Shown here: positions 47,480-58,452 of the stretch, piece by piece
Layout: every line of letters starts with the position of its first letter
Position numbering within the stretch: the stretch's first letter is position 1
Source: Nageia nagi
Lineage: Eukaryota > Pinophyta
DNA: 64,000 bases
Reading direction: 5' to 3'
NCBI GenBank assembly: GCA_050084985.1
Contig: JBITNC010000001.1
Location: forward strand, 13,144,001-13,208,000
The notes under the pieces: generated by a model
The model's input: only the letters and a program-made list of their open reading frames with translations
The model's database searches: none
What the model was told of the DNA's origin: nothing
Made by a program: the position numbers and the translations under genes

Positions 47480-49240
47480 GACCATTGATGAACTTACTAT
47501 TTTTGGGTGGGTTGATGTAGACCACTTACTTTAGGTCATCTATGTTCCAATGGATCTTGATATGCCTACCATTTTAATGGAGCATTGATCCAAGTATACC
47601 AATATATTTCACCTTCCTATGGGTGAAATCACTATCATGCTTAAGGATATATATTGAATTATATGAGTATTAGTGAAGGGGAAAGTGGTTAGCATGAAGT
47701 AAGGTTTAAGTTATGGAGATATGGATAGCTTATCAAAGTGGTTAGTAGGGTTCAAGGACCATAATTCAATGAAGAAGGGTGCCTTCATCCATCGAGCAAA
47801 AAAGGAAATAGTACGAAGGTCCAAGTATGTGCATCTCATCATGGCCTCATATATTAACACCATTGTATACTATGACAAGAACCATGAGGTGTTTCCATAT
47901 GTTTTAATACATGTAATGAAGGATATGATAAAGGAAGAGAAGTTTTCTTAGACTCCATGTATACTAGATCAAATATACCATGATCTATATAACTTAATGA
48001 TGGTTTCTAAGAATGAAATATGAGTGGCTCACTCTTTTATACTTCAATGTTAGTATTATAAGAATGTGGGAGTTTATATCCCCATTAACCTATGCCCTAA
48101 ACCTCTAAATAATGATGATACACCAACATAGTATTAGTGTGCTTATAAGAGGAGAGTGATACAAACATACAAAGGGATATGTATTATATATATATATATA
48201 TGGAGGAAGGTAGTGGATAATTTATAACCTATCAAGGTACTTTATTAAACTTGTGTAGATAATGAATGGGATGAGATGAATTATGAGCTACGGTAGTAGT
48301 GAACTCCATGGTACATTTTGATATGAAAGTTATATATGGAATCATAATGATCCCATTGTGTGATGCATTAATTTCATCATGTTTGACTTGTACATGATCT
48401 ACCAAAGTTTATAGTTAAGTCCAATAAAAAATATGCATGGGATATTAACCTATTCAAGGTGACTTCCAATTAGATTTCCAATTGGGCTCCTTCTCAAGAT
48501 GATGGCTCAAGGAGTGAGAGTAATGAAGAAGAATAATAAAGAATAGATTTTAACCAAGAGTATATTGATTGGTAGATAAATGCTTTCCCACACCTACTAG
48601 GTATTTATGAGAAGGAGGAACTCATAGAAGATGCAGAAGGAAATCTTGATGAAGAAATGCAAGAAGAAGAAAGAAAAGAAGAAGATCAATGTGAGACCGA
48701 GGAAGGAGGAGATGAAAGTGGAGATGTAGAGGAATAAGAAGGAGACCAAAAAATTATGGATATAGAAAATTTCCCCTTGTAGGCCATTACTATTTTCCAA
48801 ATTAACCAATTGATTGAGTAAATTGGTATCTAACCCCCACAAGTTCAAAATTGAGAAAAATGAAAAATTGTAAACAAAGGAAACTAACCAAATCTTATCA
48901 TACATATAGCCAAACTAAAGAAGACCTTAAAGCATTGAACATAAAGTATATAAACCATGAAGAAGAGAATGAGGACTAGATAATAATAACTTGGCCAACA
49001 AATAGGAAGAGAATGAAGAGCTCAAGAAAACTATGGTGGACCAAGAAAAGTAATTAGAAGAAATCAAATAATAGCTCACCACCCAAAAAGAAAATAAATG
49101 AGTATATGATGAATGTAATAAATAAATATAAAAAGGGCAACATGATATTCATGTTGCGAGAAGTAAAAAAAAATATAACAATGTATCAAGCATTGTTACA
49201 AAGGAACTCAATATATAGAGAAGTAGATTGTTGTTACTTG
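47480..49240 (+). pseudogene. PMD protein remnant, antisense in element C
   Basis: Plus-strand reading gives VIYVPMDLDMPTILMEH, TNIFHLPMGEITIMLKDIY and VKGKVV, the plant mobile domain start (FHLPxGEITIxLxDV, then GxxV). An open piece (47721-47951) with LSKWLVGFKDHNSMKKGAF and HLIMASYINTIVYYDKNHEV belongs to the middle of the domain. At about 48600-48740 a strongly acidic tail follows (EEMQEEERKEEDQ; EEGGDESGDVEE), then coiled-coil-like code (NEELKKTMVDQEK) to about 49240. Stops are frequent. Gene order and acidic tail match the copies in A and B; it lies antisense to the gag of element C and converges with it. Confidence 0.75.
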
Positions 49241-50750
49241 ATGAGAAGACTGGAATGAGGAGTCCATCACTCTCCAGGATAAGGATCCACACTTTTTTGA
49301 GCAAGATTTTGTAATTAGTTCTCACAACATCAAAAATGCATAGCTTGTACTTTGTGTTAGCAAAAACTACTCCTAATATACTTTTTTTCATATAATAAAT
49401 ACAAAAAGATGTTATGTTTTGGTCCCAAATTTTGTGTAAGTGTGAATGATTTGTTTTTCAATTTTATTTGGAATTCATGCTAATGCATGCAAATGTGTAT
49501 GCTTTTATTTACTATGAAATTTATTGCAATTTTTAATGGCATATGGATGTAAAATATAAAAAAAATACAAATCCTTTTTTAAAAATAATCATTTTGCATT
49601 CTAGTATTAACATTGTTAGAACAAATGAAACACCAAACTTGTAGTAACAACATATATACTTCCAACAACCTATATGCAAAAATTAAGTAGCATATTAATA
49701 CAAGAAAGAGAAAAAAATTAAGAATGTTTAAAGTTACAAAAAATTTCAAAGTCATGAACATAAGAAGTGTAAAATTTATCAACACACCAAATGCATTTTT
49801 AGTAAACAAAAGCCTAGAAATCAAATTGAAATGCTAAGGAGGTGATATTTTTATGACCATTGATCCTAGAATTAGCACTAAGAAGCTAGATGATAATCCA
49901 AGTAAAATGTAGTCTCATTATTGTTGGTTTGGGTGTTACCCTCATGACACATATTTGCATTATATGAATCAACAAATGTCATCCATTAGAAGCTCAGGTT
50001 GGCCCCATGCTCCACCTTTCCCATTTCTTTCCTACACCCTATACTTTGTTGAGTACCAAACTCTTTTTAACTTTTTTCCTTTCTACATATTTTCCTCTCC
50101 TTCCCTAATCTTTTGACCTTAGATCCAAGGCTTATCCTTTCAAATGGAGGGTACTCCATGCTTAATGGAGAGAGAGTCAACTTAATAATCTAAAGGTTGG
50201 ACACAAATTTTCATCTAATGTTGGTTTGGGTGGTACCCTCATGACAAACAATTATACTATCCAGATCAATAAATATTTCTTAAAATTTGAGAAATGAACC
50301 AAAGAAAAAAATTACAAAATTGTAAAAATTTGATTCATAGTTTAGATGAATGTACATTTAAAGAAAGTAAATCATAAATAAAGCATGTAAACATGTAAAT
50401 GAATTAAAATAATAAAAAGAATATCAAATGAAAATTTAAAATTCATAAAGAGAATTATTTCTTTTATATCATTCTTTAGCATGTCAGTGTTAACGCTACT
50501 AGTTGATTAGATGTTATGATGAGTTTTGAAAAGCACATGCTTATTTTTCTTGTTCATTTATTTTTAATTATTATTTTTAAGTTAAAAAAAAACACTAAGA
50601 TAGAAACAAACAAGGATATGAAGATAAAAAGTATAACAAAAAGAAACAAAAATGGAAACATAACCTATGCAAGAAATAAGGAACTCAACTAAGACCATAA
50701 GTGCAATACTTACATGATCTCTTTCTTACCTCTTTTTCACATAGGTTGAA
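49241..50750. other. Spacer of element C with a 60-bp direct repeat
   Basis: No pol code on minus. A segment starting TTGGTTTGGGTGTTACCCTC at 49924 recurs at about 50221 with few changes; the roughly 240 bp between them are CT-rich. It could be a small insertion with its duplication, or a local repeat. Confidence 0.4.
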
Positions 50751-50759
50751 CTTTGTTAA

Positions 50760-53400
50760 TGAAGTTGATTGATTTATCCATATTCTTTTCCTTGACAAAT
50801 GTTAAGAAAGAGTTGGAGAATATCTCAAGGTTCCTATTTTACTCATGTTAAGGTCTTGAAGTTTTAGCTTCTTTTTTATTCTCAAGATGTGAAAATGAAA
50901 CCTTTCCCTTATCAACCAAGTCTTGAATCCTATATTGCAATGAAATGCAATTCTTTGTAATATGACCCTATTTTTGATGGAAGTTACAAAAGTATTCAAA
51001 TATGAAGCCTTTTGGTACACCATTCTTATAACTTGGATATTTATCTAGAAGAGAAAGCAATATGAGTAGCTTCTTCTTAATCAACAACTACAACACTTCA
51101 TCAATCTCATCATATATTGGAGTGAACTTCCTTAGAGGTAGGGGTTTCTCTAATTTTTTTATTCTTTGGTTTATCCTTTACCTCTACTTTGTCAACCTTG
51201 GCCATTATTTTCTCTTGCATATTTTTGTCTTCTTTCTCTCTATTGTCTTCTTTTGGAGCATACTTAATAAGATATTTTCTTTCCTTACCTTATACTCTAC
51301 TTTCCATTCACCACATGCTATAAGAAATATATCCTTCTCAATGATCTTAAAGAGGAACTCATCTAATAGAAAATTATAGTAATAAAAGCATATTAGTTAC
51401 ATTTTTGTTGTAAAGATTCCATAAATTCTTGAATCTTGTATGCATCACTAATATTGAGTTTATGGACTATTTTCATCCAAAACCTAATGAATCCTTCAAT
51501 TGTTTGGCTATGCATCTCTTTTCTTCATACTTATCAACTCTGAAAATATATTAGCTCTTGATATACATGTCTTATAATTGATAATAAATATTTTTTTTTA
51601 AGCTAAGCAAAGGTCTTTATACTTCCATTAGATAATTTGTGAAACCATTGTTGAACACTTCCTTTAACTGAAATAGGAAATAATTTTGATTGATATCTTC
51701 ATCAGTTGTGGCCAAAGAAGCTTCATAATAAAAAAAAATATGAAGTTGCATAAGAGGATCAATATTTCCATGATATTGAGAAGACCAAAATTTTTTAGCT
51801 ATTGGTTTTCTTCATTATTATTCTTAAGCATATAGGATTAATCTCTTTTTTTTTCTTATGGAAACATTTTGGTGAATGCTTCCTTAACATCTCTAATTAT
51901 TGTTTTAACTTTGTGAAATCCCAATATGAATTATGATGAATTCATATTTTAAGGTTGCATCATTTCAATGGAATGAACTTGAGGCTATTTCTGAACATCT
52001 TTAAATCACCTTATATACCTTTGAGGAATTGTATTTGTTTTTATTACAAATTGACCTTCCTTATTTATTCTATCTTTGACAATCCAAGTGAGAATTTTTT
52101 CCATTTCTTTGGTCATTTTTCATAAGATAATCTTATCATCTCTTCTTTGTTACCCTTTAGAAATATGGACCTTTTGATTTTATTTTCTTTTGTTTCCCAT
52201 TCATGAAATGGCTCTATTTCTTGATGAATTAACACTTTGAGAGTTTGCTCTTTATATATATATATATATATATATGCTTTCTTCCTCATACTAATCTTCA
52301 ATTGGGGAAGTGGATATTTACCTTTTGATGTAAATATTTCCCTTGTTTTTCATTTTCCTCTTATCTTTCCAATATTATTTTGAAATGTGTTACTTATTCA
52401 TATATTGGCAAGCTTTTTATATAAGACATATCTCTTTCATTAAGATAAGTATGTTTATTTTTGTTATCCTTTTCTATATAAAGTGGATAATCCAATAGAG
52501 CATTTTCTATCATCTCTTGAAGCTCCTTTTCTTGAATAGTGAGTTCTCCAATCCCATATTCCTCTTCAAAGAATAATTGATTTTGTGGGTTATCTCCTTT
52601 GGGTTCTTCTTGATTATCCTCGATACTATATCCATAAACTTGTTGTTCTTCTTAATGTTAATCCTCTTCAAAAATTTGTTCTAATGTAATAGTACCCTCA
52701 ACGTTAATGTTAGAATATGTCATATTGCTTTCCTCATTAAAATTTGATGGTGCTTCTTTTACGACATTGCATACTATTGCAATGATTTCCATTGAGCTTT
52801 CATCACGTGTCTTAATGTTGATGCTACCAAGAAGCCCTCTAATTTAATGGTTCAATCATTATTGGTAGACTGGTTGCCCCTAAAAAAAGCCATATGTCTA
52901 TTTACATGGAGTCATTATCATTGCATTAAGGCTTTTACTCCTTTGAACACAATTGAGAGATGAATCTTCATTTCATATCCTCCCTTGACATACAACTTTT
53001 GAATCACTTTTGAGCACTTCTATCATAGAGAATTTTAATTCAATTGGTATTTCTCAAATAATTATGACTACCTCATATTGATTTTGAATAATTATCTCTT
53101 TTAGGGTATCCTCATTATCTTTTATTACTTGCACAAGATCAAGTTTGCATGATAAGGAATCCTTAACCAACATTTGATTTCTTGATATTTGAAATGATTC
53201 ATTATTGGATTATTCATCAGTTTGAACCTTTCTATCCACTACTTTCTTTATTGAACTAGTTATGGAACTTTCATCACCAGAACGAGAACCATCAAGGCTC
53301 CCATGATAAGAGCTATCTTCTTAACCAAATTAGGAGTTTTTGATTTGACTTCTTAGCGTTGCTTCATTAACATTTCATTTTATCTTATTTCAACATTGAA
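50760..53400 (-). pseudogene. gag: Decayed Ty3/gypsy gag of element C, with long N-terminal extension
   Basis: The C-terminal end (open at 50802-51023) shows a degraded Cys/His knuckle, CNFHQK.GHITKNC, with QYRIQDLVDKGKVSFSHL, as in Gag just before protease. Upstream in shifted frames are SDAYKIQEFMESLQQKCN, the core with YEASLATTDEDINQNYFLFQ and GFTNYLMEV, and NPLMQLHI-like DPLMQLHIFF. Before the core (52300-53400 on minus) a long acidic, readable stretch includes EEEYGIGELTIQEKELQEMI and YIEKDNKNKHTYLNERDMSY. The protein is dead through stops. A (TA)n run lies at 52252-52275. Confidence 0.72.
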
Positions 53401-53619
53401 CACCTTCTTCTTTGTATATTTTCTTTTCTTAGGTGAAAAAGGGTTTGCATTCATTGTTAGTTTGCTCACAAAATACATTGGCATATTTATTTCCATGAGC
53501 ATAATATGGCATATGATCATATAATGTTTTAATCTTTTTCTAAAGACTAATAATTGTAATAGCTTATAAAAAATCCATTTTAAAGTTTTTTAAAATGAAG
53601 AACTACATATTCAACAATA

Positions 53620-54413
53620 TGTAGATGATTAAAATTAACCATAAGTATGATTAATTATGTATAATCAACCTACTTAATATATAAAAGATTACTATTGAAA
53701 TGAACTTGTGTATCCTATGAAATAACTATGTATAGACAATACTAAAAAGTATTCATAACTACAAATAAAAAATAATAATACTTAGACTATTGGATCATAT
53801 TCATAACTTATGAGAGAGGGATCATGATAAATACTTGTTATCTTACATGGACAATCACTCGTATGCTAAGACCTGACTTATCATCAAGGTAGAATCTTGG
53901 AGAGAAAGACTCAATAGGAAGGATGAATATGCAAAGTAATACGAATGCCTAGGGTCACGTAGATGCCATTGATATTATTGATACTATGTTCCCAATGAGT
54001 TAGACTTCACAATCCAAATTCCCAATAATATAGATAATGCGATAAGCCTAATCTAGCATATGGTGAAAGATGAATAACAAAATGCTCTTGTGATAACATA
54101 TCCCAATCTCAATGGATAGTGTTGAGAGACACCTTAGCTTTTTTAGTATTTGAGTATGACTCTTGAGATGAGAATCTAATGATCTCCTCATATTACCTTA
54201 CCTCCTTTTATATGTGAGAGAACCACTATAATGCACACCTACAAGGAAGCACCGATGCTTGGGTCCTTGTACAAAAAAGACAAACAACATAAGAAGAGCA
54301 CATAAGTTAGTCTAAATGACCATAATATGAGATATAACATTAACATATAATATATTATTAATTAAGTAATATGACAACTAATTTGTGATATTATGTATCA
54401 AAAGTAACTCTCA
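53620..54413 (-). repeat. 5' LTR of element C (794 bp)
   Basis: Direct repeat of 43797-44618, ending ATCTACA on minus at 53620. The sequence just inside does not resemble a known primer site. Confidence 0.8.
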
Positions 54414-54917
54414 ACAAATAAAATAAATAGTGATATAAATGATAACTTGTTGCTTATAAAAAAACATTAATAAGATAATTGATTAGTAGCCTACAATAAA
54501 TGCATAGTTGTAGATGGAGGTAATGCTACACATATCATTGAATAAGTCTTGATAGTTTGTGTTCTATGATTCTATTGAATAAATCAATTCATGACAAAAG
54601 AGTTAGAAGAAAAAGTAAGTGTCAAAGCTTTCAAGTTGAAAAAAAAAAAATCTATGTTCAAAATTCTCCCTCCCTCTAATATTAATGATACGATTCAAGT
54701 TCAATTAATAATTATTAAGCTAACTAACATAAATGAAATTGAATGTAACTCCCCTACCAATCCAACTCCACAAAAATAAATTTACAAGAACAAACTTCTA
54801 TTCATTTTTTTTCCTGCTCATATATAAATATAAAATCAAACCCTATGCTCAATTACTAAACCTTATGCTCAATGGTTTGAACAATTGAAATGAGCAACTT
54901 TCAAGAGACTCTTTAAA
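54414..54917. other. Spacer upstream of host gene
   Basis: AT-rich. One 62-codon open stretch (54591-54779) with LKKKKSMFKILPPSNINDTI has no recognised relative and is probably chance. The composition begins to change after 54900. Confidence 0.4.
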
Positions 54918-55205
54918 CCATATGCAATACTACAACAACAACAAAAAACACAATCAATTGGACTCCAACATTCGTGTATTGCTTATCCAGGGCACACGTG
55001 CGCCCAGAATATTTAGGCCCAGCAAATCCTGTGGCCATTCTCCCTTAATCCCACACCTACCCCACCAAACAACCTCAAAATCCCAATGGTGGGCTCATCC
55101 TCCGGCTCACCTTTTTCTTAACCTAAGGTCCCCTAACCCAGATTAAAGGGAGGCTGCTGGGATTTGACCTCTAGGCCCCGGTCAAGGTCAACAAGAACAA
55201 CGAAA
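54918..55205 (-). mobile_element. Possible SINE
   Basis: On minus a GC-rich block begins about GTTGACCTTGACCGGGGCC, contains AGGTCAAATCCCAGC (close to the Pol III B-box GGTTCAAATCC) and ends in a TTG repeat, TTTTTTGTTGTTGTTG, as in TS-type plant SINEs. A clear A box was not found, so the 5' end may be missing or the reading may be wrong. It lies about 250 bp before the start codon of the host gene. Confidence 0.35.
54995..55000 (+). promoter_or_regulatory. G-box (CACGTG)
   Basis: CACGTG within the longer inverted repeat GGGCACACGTGCGCCC, about 450 bp before the start codon at 55450. G-boxes bind bZIP/bHLH factors in plants. Here it sits inside the possible SINE, so it may be incidental. Confidence 0.35.
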
Positions 55206-55449
55206 ACAAAACCAAAACAATACAAAACAAAATCCCCCAGTACCTCGCAAGTATCTATTTGACACTCCACTGCAAAAAAAAGCCCTTTTTCCTGATCCAT
55301 TTTGACCTTTCTTTCTTTAATGCCTTCACTTTACCAATACCCTGATCTCCAATTTTGAAAAAAGGTTTTGGGTAGGCCTTTACAGAGAAAGAGGCTTAGT
55401 AATTTATGTAGAAAAAGATTGCTCCAATAGAGGGTGTAGAAATGTGGGA

Positions 55450-55548
55450 ATGATGGCAAACAACAATGGTGTAAACAGTGTTGAGACCCTTACTGCTGTA
55501 GCAGATGCCATTAGTGCTGTGGATTCCAGAAATCAGGCCTTGAATCAG
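55450..55548 (+). CDS. Hydroxyproline-rich glycoprotein family protein, exon 1
   Basis: First coding exon, 33 codons: MMANNNGVNSVETLTAVADA, then ISAVDSRNQALNQ. Two adjacent ATGs (55450, 55453) can start it. The sequence matches the N-terminus of the Arabidopsis At5g52430/At4g25620-type proteins (an N-S-V-D/E-T block, an Ala-rich stretch, then a Ser-Arg pair) and joins exon 2 in phase 0 at AATCAG|AAAAGA, where the family has its basic/Trp patch. Despite the name, these proteins show no signal peptide here and are not classical cell-wall extensins; their function is unknown. The donor is GTTTTT, weaker than GTAAGT. No TATA box was found; upstream lie CT-rich stretches (about 55300-55330). Confidence 0.85.
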
Positions 55549-55589
55549 GTTTTTGTCTTGATTTCTTCAAACTGTTTTATGTGGGTGTT

Positions 55590-57265
55590 TCAGTTGATCC
55601 AAAGGTCTGATTCCTAATGGGCTGAGAAGTCCTAATGGTGATTGAAGTAAGGAAATTTAAGTGATCATCCTGAAAAATCTGACACCCATGTGGACTAATG
55701 TGATTTTTAAAGTTTTGTGGCCGTTTACGGGAAAAAGGGAAAAATTTTCAGTTTATTTTTTTGGTGGGGTGCTTCAGTTGCTTAAAATATCTGAGAAATC
55801 CTAATGGACAGTTGGGAGATATGAAATAATAGTGATAGGCTCTAAAAATATTTGATACCCATGTAGAAAAATATGATTATTGAAGCTTTTTGTGGATGTT
55901 TTGGTAACAAAATCACCGCTTTCCAATTTTTTTGGGGAATGGGACGGGTTCTGTTTGTTGTAATCTCTGAAAAGTATCTAATAGGCAATTTAAATTTTGA
56001 ATGATAATATCTGCAAATCCCAGATACCACTGTTGGAAAAATGTAGAATTTGAATTTATATGGGCATTTATGAAAATCTCCAGCTTTTTATATCCTGAGA
56101 ACTCTACTTCGATGAAACTTAGCCAGAAAAAATCTCAAAAAAATCGAATGAGCAGTTAAAATTCTTAAGTATTAAGAATAAGTTGAAAAAGTCCCTGATA
56201 CCCATGTGAAAAACTGTGGTTTTTGAAGTTATGTAGACATCTATTGAAATATTCAAGGTTTGTAGGCCTTAAAAATCCTAATTTCAATAAGTTTTGGATT
56301 TCGGTAACAATCTTGAAGTAAAACCATTTATTTCACGTTCTCATGGCATGGTTGACAAATAACAACATCTATGTCTGGAAAAGACGTGTTAGTGAACTTG
56401 AAAACTATCGTTTAGCTTAGTATCCACACCCTTGTGATTACACGATGCTTTTGATGTTCTCTGGACATGTAGTCAGTATTCAGGGTTTTTAGGTCTAGTG
56501 GATACCTCTCAAAAACCACCTTAATAGTCGGTTAAAACTGTAAAATCCCACGATAATCACGTGGAAATTTGTGGTTTCTAAAATTTTCTGGACGTGAATG
56601 GAAATATCTGGTGTTTTAGTTCAAGAAAACCGAATCACAGATGGATAGTCACTGAAAAATCTTAATTGGAAATTAAAACTCTAAAATCCAAAGGATAATT
56701 GAAAAAACTTGCAGATACCTGTTGGAAATATCAAATATATGTCTTTCAAAAGCTTGGATGACATTTGTGGAAATTTCAAAGGTTTCTAGCCCCTGAAGAT
56801 CCTGATTTATTTTGAGGGAGCATATATCGCTGAAAATCTTAATGGGCAATTGAAATTTGTAAACTTCAATTTTGTAAAATGTGGTTTTAAAGCTTTCTTG
56901 ACACGTACAGAAATTTTCAAGTTTTGCTGAGCATTAAAATTCTATTTTAAGATATCAAGTCATGAAATAACTATATATTTCTGAAAAAAATTAGATGGCA
57001 GTTAAAATTCTAAAATACAGTGATAATATTAAAACATCCCCGATACCCATGTGCAAAAAATCTGGTTTTTTAATCTTCCTGAACATCTAGTAAGTATCCA
57101 CATTTTGGAGGCCCTGAAGACCCTAATTTACTGTGATTCTGGGTTCTAAGAATTGATTGTAGAATCTAAAATCAATTCCTGATTTCCATGTGGAAAATGT
57201 GGTTTCTAAAGCTTTCCAGATACCCACAGAGATATACAGGGTTTGCAGGTGCCGAAAACTGGAAT
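55590..57265 (+). repeat. Decayed tandem array of about 167-bp units in intron 1
   Basis: A set of phrases recurs in the same order: an AATCCTAATGGGCAGTT-like word, then AAAATTCTAAAAT, then TGATACCCATGTGG, AAAATGTGGTTTTTGAAGC, and a GGTTTGTAGGCCCTGAAGA-like word. The GATACCCATGTG anchor or its variants are found at about 55681, 55854, 56023, 56197, 56421, 56552, 56713, 56865, 57042 and 57181, a mean step of about 167 bp over ten units. Units are strongly diverged. The array begins just after exon 1. Confidence 0.75.
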
Positions 57266-57289
57266 TTAAATGGTACTTAATCACCAAGC

Positions 57290-57650
57290 CCGATTGTGGA
57301 CTGTAGAGGAAACATGTTCCCTTGAAATCCTTTATGATATGGGTACCAGGGGACGTGTCCTCCCCTTCAAAATCCCTCTCTCCGACCCCTTCTCATCTCC
57401 AGCACAGGGGGGGATGCCGTGGGGTTCATTTCTCTCCCATCTCCCATTGGGTGGAGTATGGAAGGGTCATCCCTAGTACGGGGGACGCCTTGGGGTATGT
57501 CTTTTCCATATCTCTCCCATCCCCCATTGGGGGAGTACAAGACAGTCTTTTGGGCATGGGGACCGTCCTAGGAAACGGCAGCCACAAAGGCATGCCACAG
57601 GGGATGGTTAGGGACACCCAAGCATCCCTGGCCGCCATTTGACATGAAAA
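57290..57650. repeat. GC-rich insert with two imperfect units in intron 1
   Basis: G+C and CG content rise sharply. Two imperfect units of about 75 bp follow each other, each with a GGGGAYGCC, TCTCTCCCAT and CCCATTGGG word (about 57411 and 57481). Open frames on both strands here come from composition only. Possibly part of a dispersed element; its ends were not found. Confidence 0.5.
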
Positions 57651-58409
57651 GGAAAGAACCCAACAATTTTTTATTTTTATTTTATAAGTTAGACATGAGG
57701 GGTGTGGAACCCACAAAGGTCTCCATCCCCAAAACCTAAAAATTTCTTATAACTCCATTGCAAACAATAAATTAAAAATGTAAATTTTGGGGAACGACAA
57801 ATGTGAAAAATAGTTCTGTATAACACATTTCTAAAACAAATCTCCCTGTATTGTGTCAAGGGTTCTGCCTTTGGAACCTCATAAGGGGGGCTATCCCTTG
57901 ACCCTCTAGTTGAGGTTAACAAAACAAAATTGTGGTTGGATTAGTTCAAGTCCAACAGAAGTAGATCTCTAAACCCTATCTTTGGTTGTCTTTCATGCTT
58001 TGTACATCATTAGCTTAGAATTATTTTCAGTTTTTAGTTTCCTTGAAAGGATTTAGATAACTAAGGAAGGAAATCCCTAGCACACTTATGCTCTCCTCTT
58101 GCACTATAGGATTCATTAAATTCTAGATTTTTCTGTTTTCGTACTTATTTACTACTCAATTTTGTCTTTAAATTATCGTATGGATCAATTTGATATTTTA
58201 ATTTCATATTGATATGATAGTAATGAATCAATGATACAGATTAAGTTGATTTTCAAATTATGTTATACATTTGAATTGGTCTTTGGATGAATAATGAATG
58301 TCAATGAATGAAACATTGAAACTATATTTATTTTTCCTAAATCTAAAAATTTCTAAAATTTTAACTATATTTATACTTGCCATCCCCATCCGTTTCCTAA
58401 AATCAGGTC

Positions 58410-58452
58410 ACCGTTCCCGTTCCCGTTCCCCTGTCCCCCAGTCCGTGACAAC
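58410..58452 (+). repeat. Short GTTCCC tandem repeat
   Basis: CCGTTCCCGTTCCCGTTCCC followed by CTGTCCCCCAGTCC: three hexamer units in an otherwise AT-rich stretch. It may mark the end of a repeat element that starts near 57290. Confidence 0.5.

Larger units (their letters stand above)
43797..54413 (-). mobile_element. Element C: LTR retroelement with gag and antisense PMD, no pol seen (10.6 kb)
   Basis: Homologous direct repeats at 43797-44618 and 53620-54413 are the LTRs. On minus the interior runs: N-terminal gag extension and gag (about 53400-50760), a stretch with no pol blocks, a PMD remnant in antisense (47480-49240 on plus), then a 3' UTR interrupted by a DNA transposon. A polypurine tract on minus (AAAGGGAGG, about 44625-44633) lies next to the 3' LTR. 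LTRs are much diverged, so the element is old. The same order as in element B suggests a real architecture rather than chance. Confidence 0.72.

Noticed and set aside
48597-49824. Minus-strand hydrophobic frames (Phe/Leu-rich)
   Set aside because: They are the reverse of Lys/Glu-rich PMD tail and A-rich DNA; no real membrane protein is supported.
57270-57922. Several overlapping frames on both strands in the intron
   Set aside because: They come from GC-rich, stop-poor composition; none resembles a protein, and the same repeat units appear in different frames.
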